This document shows, piece by piece, positions 17,461-25,269 of a DNA stretch of 34,490 nt (positions are counted from its first letter, which is position 1; each line of letters opens with the position of its first letter). A model generated the notes under the pieces. That model was not told where the DNA came from. It worked only from the letters and a program-made list of their open reading frames with translations, and ran no database searches. Source of the DNA: Flavobacteriaceae bacterium (GTDB taxonomy: Bacteria > Bacteroidota > Bacteroidia > Flavobacteriales > Flavobacteriaceae); assembly GCA_022424955.1 (NCBI GenBank), contig JAKMGK010000024.1, forward strand, positions 1 to 34,490, read 5' to 3'. The translations under genes and the position numbers were made by a program.

Positions 17461-18729
17461 ATGGGAGAATTAAATTTCAATACCAAGATCCTTCATGCGG
17501 GTCACGAAGTGGACAAAACTCAAGGAACACGTGCAGTGCCAATTTATCAATCTACTGCTTATGTATTTGATAGCGCAGAACATGCAGCAAACTTATTTTC
17601 GTTAGCAGAGCCAGGCTATATCTACACACGTTTAAATAACCCAACAAATGATGTACTCGAACAGCGATTAGCTGCCCTTGAAGGTGGAATTGCTGCAGTA
17701 TCAACAGCTTCTGGAACATCGGCTATCGCAACTGCATTGATGGTTTTACTCAAAGCGGGAGATCATATTGTTGCTTCGAATAGTTTGTATGGAGGTACCT
17801 ACAATCTATTAAGTGTAACGCTACCTCGATTAGGAATTACTACTACCTTTGTGGATCCAGACAATCCTGCTAATTTTGAAGCTGCTGTGCAAGACAATAC
17901 ACGAGCATTCTTTGCAGAATCTCTAGGGAATCCAAAATTAGATGTACTCGATTTAAAAGCTATTTCTGGCTTTGCCAAAAAAGCTAAAGTCCCTTTTATG
18001 GTAGATAATACAGTGGCTACTCCTGCTTTGTTAAATCCCATTGAGCATGGAGCAAATATTGTTATCCATTCCCTAACTAAATTTATCAATGGAAATGGTA
18101 CAGCCATGGGCGGAGTGATTGTAGATGCTGGAACTTTTGACTACGGCAATGGTTTGTTCCCAGAATTTACAGAACCTTCTGCCGGGTATCACGGTCTTGT
18201 TTATCACGAAGCATTAGGTCCCGCTGCTTTTATTGCCAAAGTACGTGTAGAAGGACTAAGAGACTTTGGCGCAGCCTTAAGTCCATTTAATAGTTTCCAG
18301 ATCATTCAAGGACTCGAAACTTTAAGCGTGCGTATGCAACAGCATTCCAAAGCGGCATTAGAAATCGCAACTTGGCTGGAGGCACAAGAAGAAGTGGCTT
18401 GGGTCAATTATCCTGGTCTAAACTCGAGCAAATACAATGGCCTAGTTAAAGATTACTTGCCTAAAGGTCAAAGTGGAATCGTCACTTTTGGACTTAAAGG
18501 TGGATTTGATGCCGCGAAAAAAGTGGCAGACGAAACTAAGGTTTTCTCACTCCTAGCCAATATTGGAGACTCAAAGTCTTTGATTATTCACCCTGCGAGT
18601 ACAACACACCAACAATTAAACGAAGCGTCGCAAAAAGAAACTGGGGTAACCCAAGACTTAGTGCGTCTTTCTGTTGGTTTAGAAGATATCGAAGATTTAA
18701 AAGCCGATTTAAAACAAGCTTTTAACTAA
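17461..18729 (+). CDS. metY: O-acetylhomoserine sulfhydrylase (PLP-dependent)
   Basis: A 422-residue Cys/Met-metabolism PLP enzyme. The PLP-binding lysine is Lys207 in HSLTKFINGNG, and the cofactor-phosphate region GGTYNLL and substrate-pocket motif YTRLNNPTNDVLE match the O-acetylhomoserine (thiol)-lyase subgroup. It joins O-acetylhomoserine with sulfide to make homocysteine, or with methanethiol to make methionine. The Rrf2 regulator upstream and the siroheme synthase relic downstream mark this as a sulfur-assimilation locus. Cystathionine gamma-synthase is a related alternative, but the length of about 420 and the sequence favour MetY. If sulfate reduction is lost, the enzyme must use sulfide or thiols from other sources. 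Confidence 0.92.
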   Translation: MGELNFNTKILHAGHEVDKTQGTRAVPIYQSTAYVFDSAEHAANLFSLAEPGYIYTRLNNPTNDVLEQRLAALEGGIAAVSTASGTSAIATALMVLLKAGDHIVASNSLYGGTYNLLSVTLPRLGITTTFVDPDNPANFEAAVQDNTRAFFAESLGNPKLDVLDLKAISGFAKKAKVPFMVDNTVATPALLNPIEHGANIVIHSLTKFINGNGTAMGGVIVDAGTFDYGNGLFPEFTEPSAGYHGLVYHEALGPAAFIAKVRVEGLRDFGAALSPFNSFQIIQGLETLSVRMQQHSKAALEIATWLEAQEEVAWVNYPGLNSSKYNGLVKDYLPKGQSGIVTFGLKGGFDAAKKVADETKVFSLLANIGDSKSLIIHPASTTHQQLNEASQKETGVTQDLVRLSVGLEDIEDLKADLKQAFN

Positions 18730-18737
18730 ACTAAATT

Positions 18738-18776
18738 AGGCAAGGTTTAATCGCTTTGCCTTATTTTAATTTTTAT
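18738..18776 (+). terminator. Probable terminator after metY
   Basis: AGGCAA (18738-18743) pairs with TTGCCT (18756-18761) around a 12-base loop and is followed by a T-rich run ending near 18774. The stem is short, so this is moderate support for a factor-independent terminator nine bases after the metY stop. Confidence 0.5.
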
Positions 18777-18787
18777 AAACATATAAG

Positions 18788-18796
18788 CCCTATAGG
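18788..18796. promoter_or_regulatory. Shortened echo of the rrf2-metY palindrome
   Basis: CCCTATAGG followed by TTTTA resembles the palindrome at 17387-17404 (CCCTATA, then nine extra bases, then GGTTTTA) with the middle removed. It lies upstream of the siroheme synthase relic and could be the decayed operator of the lost sulfur operon. An 8-base palindrome can also arise by chance. Confidence 0.3.
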
Positions 18797-18839
18797 TTTT
18801 AATCTTAATTTAAAATAATGATTGATTTGATTTTAAAAT

Positions 18840-19363
18840 ACAAGAAAAGCACCTCAAGAAGGGAAGGAGTTTTTATTTAAATCTTCTCCCCTGGCCAATG
18901 TTACTCTTGTGGCACCATTCATAAGAGAAGAAACCTTAAATTTTATCAAGACAAGCCGGTCAAAGTAATCAAACGAAAAATCTGTCTGGAAGACTTACAC
19001 CGAAAAAAAATCGTCATTGCCACTACAGATGCCCCCGAAGTCAACAAAAAAGTGTAAGAAGCCTGTAATAGACGGCAAATATTAGTAAATGTGGCAGATA
19101 CTCCCGAACTTTGTGATTTCTATATGGGTGGCATCGTAACAAAGGGAAAATTAAAAATTGGTATTTCTACCAATGGAAAATCTCCGACCCTTGCCAAACG
19201 TATAAGACAATTTTTAGAGGATCTCTTTCAAGAAGAAATTGATGAACTGCTCGATACATTGCGCAGTTATAGAGAAACGCTAAAAGGAGACTTTGCGTCA
19301 AAAGTAATTGAAATGAATAAAAGAACTAAATTGTTATTGAAAAGTAAAAATGATAAAGACTGA
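18840..19363 (+). pseudogene. Decayed siroheme synthase (precorrin-2 dehydrogenase/ferrochelatase, CysG N-terminal type)
   Basis: Remains of the short siroheme synthase that oxidises precorrin-2 and inserts iron. One frame gives KEFLFKSSPLANVTLVAPF, the segment just after the usual NAD-binding GGGxVG loop, which is itself missing. A frameshift between about 18925 and 18950 leads into VKVIKRKICLEDL and IVIATTDAPEVNKKV. An in-frame TAA at 19055-19057 follows, and then the frame continues intact through LVNVADTPELCDFY, GGIVTKG and ISTNGKSPTLAKRIRQF to the stop. The fragment from GTG 19091 could make 90 residues but lacks the NAD site. The end overlaps the next gene by 14 bases, showing former co-translation. 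Siroheme serves sulfite and nitrite reductases, so this decay suggests loss of assimilatory sulfite reduction. Confidence 0.88.
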
Positions 19364-20363
19364 TATTATAATTATTGGGGCTGGCCCTGTAGGTTTATTT
19401 GCGGTATTTGAAGCTGGTCTAATGAAACTGAAATGTCATTTGATAGACGCCATTCCGCAAGCCGGTGGACAGCTGACTGAAATTTATCCTAAAAAACCCA
19501 TTTATGATATCCCTGGATATCCCAGTGTTTTGGCGGGCGAACTGATCGATAATTTAATGGAACAAGCCGCTCCTTTTAAACCTGGATTTACCCTTGGGGA
19601 ACGTGCTGAAACGATTGAAAAACATGAAGATGGAAGTTTTGTTGTCACCACAAGCGAAGGCACAAAACACCATGCTCCTGTGGTTATGATTGCAGGAGGG
19701 TTGGGGAGCTTTGAACCCCGAAAACCCAAAATCGAGAACCTTCCCTCATTTGAAAAAAAGGGAGTCGAGTACATGGTCAAAGAACCCGATACTTTTATTG
19801 GAAAGAAAATCTTTATCTCTGGCGGAGGTGACTCTGCCTTAGACTGGGCCATTTATTTTGCCGAACACAACACTACCTCTGTGGGGCTAGTGCATAGAAG
19901 CGACTCTTTTAGAGCGCATCAAGACTCGGTCGAAAAAGTACACCAATTGCAAAAAGAAGGAAAGATTGACTTCTACACCCATGCAGAAGTCGTTGGACTA
20001 AACGGAGAGGACACCCTAGATTCAATTGAAATCAAGCAAAAAGATCAACCCAATAAAACGGTTGAAGTGGATAGCTGGTTACCCCTTTTTGGTTTATCTC
20101 CTAAACTAGGGCCCATTGCCGACTGGGGTCTAGAGATTGAGAAAAATGCCATCAAAGTAAATAACACCTTAGATTATCAAACCAATATTCCTGGGATTTT
20201 TGCCATTGGAGATGTCAACACTTATCCTGGAAAGCTAAAGCTCATTCTCTGTGGTTTCCACGAGGCTACTTTGGCGGTGCAAACCGCCTATAAAATTATC
20301 CATCCCGATAAACGCTTTACCTTAAAATATACCACGGTTCAAGGGGTTCAAGGTTTTGAATAA
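19350..20363 (+). CDS. Ferredoxin-NADP reductase-like flavoprotein (thioredoxin reductase fold, no CxxC)
   Basis: A 337-residue FAD/NAD(P)-dependent oxidoreductase. The FAD site is GAGPVG at residues 10-15, the second dinucleotide site is SGGGDSALDWA (about 157-167), and the C-terminal FAD contact is GIFAIGDVNTYPG. The redox CxxC of thioredoxin reductase is absent, which places it with the thioredoxin-reductase-like ferredoxin/flavodoxin-NADP reductases of Bacteroidota, Chlorobi and Bacillus (YumC type). Its start overlaps the siroheme synthase relic by 14 bases. It probably once supplied electrons to sulfite reductase in the same operon. It is intact, so other ferredoxin-linked reactions may keep it under selection. 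Confidence 0.9.
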   Translation: MIKTDIIIIGAGPVGLFAVFEAGLMKLKCHLIDAIPQAGGQLTEIYPKKPIYDIPGYPSVLAGELIDNLMEQAAPFKPGFTLGERAETIEKHEDGSFVVTTSEGTKHHAPVVMIAGGLGSFEPRKPKIENLPSFEKKGVEYMVKEPDTFIGKKIFISGGGDSALDWAIYFAEHNTTSVGLVHRSDSFRAHQDSVEKVHQLQKEGKIDFYTHAEVVGLNGEDTLDSIEIKQKDQPNKTVEVDSWLPLFGLSPKLGPIADWGLEIEKNAIKVNNTLDYQTNIPGIFAIGDVNTYPGKLKLILCGFHEATLAVQTAYKIIHPDKRFTLKYTTVQGVQGFE

Positions 20364-20385
20364 AACTATTCTAGTGGGCTAATTT

Positions 20386-20417
20386 ATTGGTAGTTCCTTA
20401 AAAGGCGCGTACTTTTG
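20386..20417 (+). promoter_or_regulatory. Promoter of the TonB receptor operon
   Basis: TACTTTTG at 20410-20417 is a full -7 match, with ATTG (one mismatch) at 20386-20389 after 20 bases. The transcript would begin near 20423. That leaves almost no leader for the ATG at 20429 but about 24 bases for the ATG at 20447, which is the better start. Confidence 0.6.
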
Positions 20418-20446
20418 CAGCGGTCTAAATGATCGCGGAAAAAACA

Positions 20447-22702
20447 ATGAAAAGAACCTTATTCTTAGTTTTACTACTCTCTAATTTTGTGGGGTGGTCA
20501 CAGGTCAAAGGACGTGTAAGTGATGGCGTTGAACCCATTGCTGGGGCAACGGTCTATTTCCCCTCTATCAATAAAGGGGGAGTGACTAATCTTGACGGGG
20601 TTTTTATCTTTGATAATTTACCCATGGGAAGTTATGCTGTTGTGATTTCTTATGTTGGTTTTTTACCGCAAAAAAAGACCCTTACGATTAGTAAAACGAC
20701 ACAGAATCTTGGGGAGTTTCTTCTTTTAGCCGATAGTGCTTTAGATGAAGTCATCATATCTGGAAATCTTAAACCAGTGAATCGGCTAGAAAGCACCGTC
20801 CCTGTTGAGGTTTATTCTCCAGGATTTTTACAACAAAACCCCTCTCCTAATCTTTTTGAAGGAATTCAATACATCAATGGAATCAGGGCGCAAATCAACT
20901 GCTCTGTATGTAATACTGGAGACATTCACATCAATGGCTTAGAAGGGCCTTATACTTTTGTCTTGATTGATGGAATGCCCATTGTTAGCAGCTTAGCTAG
21001 TGTCTATGGCTTAAACGGTATCCCAACAGGAATGATTGAAAAGGTGGAGATCATTAAAGGGCCTTCTGGGACCCTGTATGGAAGTCAAGCAGTGGGAGGA
21101 TTAATCAATGTGATCACAAAACTACCTGAATACAGTCCGCGTTTTTTTAGTGATGTCTATGGCACCTCTTGGCAAGAATTTAATGCAGATCTTGGTTTCT
21201 CTGGAAAAATCAACGAAAAAATCAATTTTCTAACAGGTGTCAATGGATTTATTTATGATAATCCTGTAGACAATAACAAGGATAATTTTACCGATGTTAC
21301 CCAGCAAAAGCGTTTTTCGCTCTTTCAAAAGTTCTCTTGGACAACAAAGCTTTCCCGAAAAGGCTCATTAGCCTTGCGCTATTTATATGAAGACCGTTGG
21401 GGTGGCGAATTAGATTGGACCCCTGCAAATCGTGGGGGAGATCAAATCTATGGAGAAAGTATTTTCACAAAACGCTTTGAAATAATTGGAGCGCAAAACT
21501 TATCAGATCAATGGGAAGTCCAATATTCTTATACCGATCACGATCAAGATTCCTTTTATGGTGATATGGCTTTTCAAGCCAAAGAGCGCATTGCTTTTAT
21601 TCAAGGAATCTGGCGAAAAGAAAGTGGACAACATCAATGGTTAGCAGGGCTAAGTACTCGCTATAGTTGGTATGACGACAATACTCCCGCCACCGAAATT
21701 CTTACCGCAAACGACCCTAATCGCTACTGGTTGCCTGGAATTTTTTTAGAAGATGAAATCACTTTAAAAGAGGGACATAAACTACTTTTAGGTATGCGTC
21801 TTGATCAACATAAAGATCACGGAATTATTGCCACGCCACGGGCTGGTTATAAAATTAATTTTGACGAGCAAACACTACTTCGACTCAATGCTGGAACTGG
21901 GTTTAGGGTTGTCAATATTTTTACTGAAGATCACGCTGCACTCACCGGTGCGAGAGATTTAGTGATTGAAGAAGATTTAGCACCAGAACAATCTTATAAT
22001 ATCAACCTCAACTTCTACAAAAAATCCTATACTTCAAGGGGTTGGATTTTAGGATTAGAAGCTGCGCTGTGGCATACTTATTTTACCAATCAAATCCTTC
22101 CAGATTTTGATACTAACCCCAATGAAATTCGCTATAACAACCTCAACGGTCATGCCGTGTCTCAAGGAGGTAGCCTTAATATTGAGGCCAATTATGGTCA
22201 ATTTCGTGCACAAATTGGTGCAAGTATTTTAGATGTATTTACCAAAGAAAACAACCAGCGAATCCGTCCAGTATTTACAGAAAAATGGTCCATGACTTGG
22301 GCAATTACTACTCCCCTTTGGAACGAAAAATTACGCCTTGACTATACTGGTAATCTCTATGGCCCCATGCGATTACCTTTATTAGGAGAACTTGATCCTA
22401 GAGCTGAATTTTCGCCTGTGTGGAGTATTCAAAATCTAAAATTCAGCTATCAAAAAGACAATGATTGGAACTTGTTTGTTGGGGTGAAAAATCTTTTGAA
22501 CTGGACGCCTGCTAAGAATAATCCTTTTCTAATTGCGCGCAGTGATGATCCTTTTGACCGCAATGTAAAATCAAACACAAACGGAACAATTCAAGCGACT
22601 ACAGATAACCCATATGCCTTGAGTTTTGATCCAACTTATATTTATGCCCCTAACCAAGGAATTCGTTTCTTTATAGGACTTAATTATTCATTATCTCGAT
22701 GA
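20447..22702 (+). CDS. TonB-dependent outer-membrane receptor
   Basis: A 751-residue receptor from the ATG at 20447. The signal peptide ends near FVGWSQ, and a carboxypeptidase-regulatory-like domain follows (VKGRVSDG to about residue 90). The plug domain carries NCSVCNTGDIHINGLEGPY, LIDGMPIVSS and KVEIIKGPSGTLYGSQAVGG. A 22-strand-type barrel ends in GIRFFIGLNYSLSR. It imports a bulky or scarce nutrient across the outer membrane with energy from TonB-ExbBD. The CxxC in the plug occurs in a CirA-like Bacteroidota subgroup. I cannot name the ligand. The stop overlaps the next ATG (ATGA), so it forms an operon with DUF2237 and DoxX-like genes. Confidence 0.93.
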   Translation: MKRTLFLVLLLSNFVGWSQVKGRVSDGVEPIAGATVYFPSINKGGVTNLDGVFIFDNLPMGSYAVVISYVGFLPQKKTLTISKTTQNLGEFLLLADSALDEVIISGNLKPVNRLESTVPVEVYSPGFLQQNPSPNLFEGIQYINGIRAQINCSVCNTGDIHINGLEGPYTFVLIDGMPIVSSLASVYGLNGIPTGMIEKVEIIKGPSGTLYGSQAVGGLINVITKLPEYSPRFFSDVYGTSWQEFNADLGFSGKINEKINFLTGVNGFIYDNPVDNNKDNFTDVTQQKRFSLFQKFSWTTKLSRKGSLALRYLYEDRWGGELDWTPANRGGDQIYGESIFTKRFEIIGAQNLSDQWEVQYSYTDHDQDSFYGDMAFQAKERIAFIQGIWRKESGQHQWLAGLSTRYSWYDDNTPATEILTANDPNRYWLPGIFLEDEITLKEGHKLLLGMRLDQHKDHGIIATPRAGYKINFDEQTLLRLNAGTGFRVVNIFTEDHAALTGARDLVIEEDLAPEQSYNINLNFYKKSYTSRGWILGLEAALWHTYFTNQILPDFDTNPNEIRYNNLNGHAVSQGGSLNIEANYGQFRAQIGASILDVFTKENNQRIRPVFTEKWSMTWAITTPLWNEKLRLDYTGNLYGPMRLPLLGELDPRAEFSPVWSIQNLKFSYQKDNDWNLFVGVKNLLNWTPAKNNPFLIARSDDPFDRNVKSNTNGTIQATTDNPYALSFDPTYIYAPNQGIRFFIGLNYSLSR

Positions 22703-23073
22703 AAGCAGACTCCCTTAATGTCTTTGGCGAAGCCTTATTAATTTGTGGAACAGCACCAATAACAGGTGCATACCGCAATGGCTGCTGTGATACCGGTCCT
22801 TTTGATGCAGGAACACATACCGTTTGTGCAATGGTGACTGACGAATTTTTACAATTCTCAAAAAGCAAAGGCAATGATTTGACCCGTGCTTATCCACAAT
22901 ATAATTTCCCAGGATTAGTAGAAGGAGATTATTGGTGCCTTTGTGTTTCGCGATGGTTAGAGGCTTATCGAGCAGGTGTAGCACCACAAATCAAACTGGC
23001 CGCTACCCATCAAAAAACATTAGAATATGTCTCTTTAGCAGTATTAACTACCTTTGCCATAGATGATAATTAA
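22699..23073 (+). CDS. DUF2237 family protein
   Basis: A 124-residue soluble protein of the uncharacterised DUF2237 family. Its conserved features are CGTAPITGAYRNGCCDTGP near the N-terminus, HTVCAMVTDEFL, and PGLVEGDYWCLCVSRW, with six cysteines (16, 29, 30, 43, 80, 82). The Cys and aromatic pattern suggests a metal or cofactor site, but no activity is known. It is translationally coupled to the TonB receptor upstream and overlaps the following membrane protein by 11 bases. Confidence 0.88.
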   Translation: MKADSLNVFGEALLICGTAPITGAYRNGCCDTGPFDAGTHTVCAMVTDEFLQFSKSKGNDLTRAYPQYNFPGLVEGDYWCLCVSRWLEAYRAGVAPQIKLAATHQKTLEYVSLAVLTTFAIDDN

Positions 23074-23395
23074 TCCACTCTTGATTTTCTCTGCTGTCTC
23101 CTTTCTCTTTTTTGGGATAGGGTGTTTGCGAAGTCCTTATCTAATTGCAGAGTTTGAACGCTATGGTGTCCCTCAATTTAGAACACTTACTGGCCTGCTT
23201 CAATTATTGGGTGGAATGGGAATCCTATTAGGTTATTATTGGAGCCCATTACAACTCTTTAGTTGTTTTGGTCTTGCTTTATTGATGCTTTTTGGAGTGG
23301 GGATAAGAATAAAAATCAAAGATAGCTTTATCCAAAGCTTCCCTGCAGCATTTTATTGTCTTTTGAACAGTTATCTATTTTGGTCACTGCTGTAA
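23063..23395 (+). CDS. Small DoxX-like membrane protein
   Basis: A 110-residue protein with four hydrophobic segments. The pattern of a first helix, then RYGVPQFRTLTGLLQLLGG, then two more helices resembles the DoxX-like family of small four-helix membrane proteins. Its function is unknown. It overlaps the DUF2237 gene by 11 bases and is the last clear member of the TonB receptor operon. Confidence 0.7.
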   Translation: MIINPLLIFSAVSFLFFGIGCLRSPYLIAEFERYGVPQFRTLTGLLQLLGGMGILLGYYWSPLQLFSCFGLALLMLFGVGIRIKIKDSFIQSFPAAFYCLLNSYLFWSLL

Positions 23396-23545
23396 ACTTT
23401 AACGTATCCTTAGGAAAACATTATCAGGGCTTTAACAGCCAAAAGAAGCTTTAAGAAGTACTTTTATATAATAATTTTCATGTACTAGTTGATAATTTTG
23501 GTTAACAAATTCCCTTGGTAAGTACCCAAGACTGCCAGGGGTTTT

Positions 23546-23553
23546 TATTTTTG
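23546..23553 (+). promoter_or_regulatory. Candidate -7 element before the Smr gene
   Basis: TATTTTTG is a full TAnnTTTG match, but it ends only 12 bases before the Smr ATG and has no -33 partner at the right distance. The rest of 23396-23545 shows only weak hairpins and no gene. Confidence 0.35.
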
Positions 23554-23565
23554 TAAAAAACTAGC

Positions 23566-23820
23566 ATGGCTAAACGCACTCCTCAACCCGATGAAATTGA
23601 CCTTCACGGTCTTAGGCACAAGCCAGCACTAGCACTAGTTCGGCAAGCTCTCGCCCAAAGAGAAAAACAACAAGGTTCTTTTTCTTTAGTCATCATTACA
23701 GGAAATTCTACTATTTTACAAGAACGCATTTTTAATGAAATTTTAGACGAAACTTATTACTCCTATTATATCCCTTCTTGGAACTTGGGTCAAATAATCG
23801 TTGAAAACATGATTCTATAG
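23566..23820 (+). CDS. Stand-alone small Smr-domain protein
   Basis: An 84-residue protein made of little more than one Smr (MutS2 C-terminal-like) domain. The first motif is EIDLHG (residues 10-15). The second is ITGNST (44-49), where most Smr nucleases have HGKG or TGKG; the conserved Lys is replaced by Asn. It ends in NLGQIIV, matching the usual last strand. Smr domains bind or nick nucleic acids. The altered second motif leaves catalytic activity in doubt. Confidence 0.8.
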   Translation: MAKRTPQPDEIDLHGLRHKPALALVRQALAQREKQQGSFSLVIITGNSTILQERIFNEILDETYYSYYIPSWNLGQIIVENMIL

Positions 23821-23846
23821 TTGGAATTATTAACTACCTTATACCT

Positions 23847-24020
23847 ATGAAATTCAATAAATTACTTGGATTTTTACTCCTCTTACTTCATTTATATTTA
23901 TTTGTAGAAACCTTTTTTTGGCAAGGACCTCCTATGCCCACATGGCGATTTTTCTTAGGAATATTAGGTTCCCTAATGGGAATTATTGCCGCTGTCTTTT
24001 TAATTGATTCAAAAAGGTAA
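23847..24020 (+). CDS. Small membrane protein, 57 residues
   Basis: A short frame starting 27 bases after the Smr stop. It has two hydrophobic segments (about residues 6-24 and 35-53) joined by WQGPPMPTW and ends in DSKR. The amphipathic layout and clean start and stop look like a real small inner-membrane protein. I recognise no family. Confidence 0.55.
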   Translation: MKFNKLLGFLLLLLHLYLFVETFFWQGPPMPTWRFFLGILGSLMGIIAAVFLIDSKR

Positions 24021-24028
24021 ATAAGTTA

Positions 24029-24138
24029 ATGAGAACTGTTTTTTTTTGTTTCTCTAATCACAGCTTTGATTAGCTGTCAAAAGCGACTTACTGGGAAAGA
24101 AATGGTGACTCAATCTTTCAAAGCAAATGATTTTTGAA
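24029..24138 (+). pseudogene. Frameshifted short lipoprotein reading frame
   Basis: From the ATG at 24029 the frame reaches a run of nine T (24039-24047) and soon stops. With eight T, the frame would read MRTVFFVSLITALISCQKR and on to a TGA at 24136. That gives a lipoprotein signal with the lipobox LISC and only about 17 residues after it. The gene is therefore either broken by a one-base slip, length-variable at the T tract, or affected by a sequencing error. The short mature part suggests it was already truncated. Confidence 0.45.
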
Positions 24139-24155
24139 AACAACTAGTTTCTTAG

Positions 24156-25259
24156 TCAATCTACTTTTTGTAATTCTTTGATGTATTGGGTAAGCAACGC
24201 AAGCCCCTCTTGATGAACGATAGAGCGCCCTATTTCTGGCATCCGGATAGCTGGATCATTGCTGCTCATACGATAAATAAAAATAGATTCTTCTGGATGA
24301 CCAGGGACAATATCATATTTGAAGTCGCCAGATCCTTTCCCGGCCGCAATAGGGGGTTTTAAAATCCCACGTTTACGTCGATCTTTTTGATGATAGTTCA
24401 AATACAAACCAGAATTCTTTGCACTCCCTTGAGCAGAATGGCAATGTGCACAATTGGCATCTAAATAAGCCTTTGCTCGATTTTCAACACTAAAATTTAA
24501 TGCATCATCCCAAACTGGCATAGGCGAGTATGCTGCAGCTGTACTAAAATTCGTGAGTATTCCTGCCTGCTTGAAAACATCCAGTTGATTAACTTTTTCT
24601 TGCAAGGCACTATAACGTCGATTCAATTGAGCAGCGGTAACCCCTATAGGAGTAATCTTATTATTATTGTGACAATTCTTACATTGATTCAAATTAGGGA
24701 CAACATAGTTAACTTGTCTTTCTTCTCCCTTTTTATCCTTCCAGCTAACAGCAACATTTTTTCCCACATAGTTCAAGTTGGCATTCGTTTGCTGCTCATT
24801 CCAAATATAATTAAGTGGCTTCCAGCCTTCTTCTTCCTTAATTAATAACCGTGTTTCTATAATCCTTCTTGGGGAATCTTTGTCTCCCTCATTTTCGTGA
24901 TAAAAAAAGTTCTTGATTAAAATAGCACCCTTATCAAAGACAAAAGCACCCTGTTGAGCAAAGGTCATTTTCTTTCCTTCTGGTAAATAAATAAAGCGGG
25001 CTTTTTCAGCATAATTAGAAAATAAGGGCGTGTTTACCGCATAAGGATAAACCTTAGCTGCTGGGGTCAAATTTTTTAGTTCTCCCGTAAAAAAATAATA
25101 GTCTGAAAGCTTTTTTGGATCGTCTGTTGAAACCGTATTTTTAATCAGTATTTTATTAGCCTTTCTCGCTTTTGGCGCAACGCGCTTATCTTCTGTTGAA
25201 CCACAAGCACAACACAATAAAAAATAAGCCAATACAATTCCTACCCCTTCAATCCGCAT
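24156..25259 (-). CDS. Diheme c-type cytochrome lipoprotein, SO2930/HNE_0200 family
   Basis: A 367-residue exported protein, using the ATG at 25259 rather than the in-frame TTG six bases upstream. A lipoprotein-like N-terminus with clustered cysteines (LLCCACGS) precedes a family-specific region with YPYAVNTPLFSNYAEK. The heme motifs are CKNCH (193-197) and CAHCH (270-274), followed by VPGHPEESIFIYRM and RMPEIG, a pattern shared with other planctomycete/DUF1592-like cytochromes. It starts 10 bases after the beta-helix gene, and these two families are known to occur together. Function is unknown; an envelope electron-transfer or carbohydrate-oxidation role would be speculative. Confidence 0.85.
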   Translation of the reverse strand: MRIEGVGIVLAYFLLCCACGSTEDKRVAPKARKANKILIKNTVSTDDPKKLSDYYFFTGELKNLTPAAKVYPYAVNTPLFSNYAEKARFIYLPEGKKMTFAQQGAFVFDKGAILIKNFFYHENEGDKDSPRRIIETRLLIKEEEGWKPLNYIWNEQQTNANLNYVGKNVAVSWKDKKGEERQVNYVVPNLNQCKNCHNNNKITPIGVTAAQLNRRYSALQEKVNQLDVFKQAGILTNFSTAAAYSPMPVWDDALNFSVENRAKAYLDANCAHCHSAQGSAKNSGLYLNYHQKDRRKRGILKPPIAAGKGSGDFKYDIVPGHPEESIFIYRMSSNDPAIRMPEIGRSIVHQEGLALLTQYIKELQKVD

Positions 25260-25269
25260 GATCAATATT

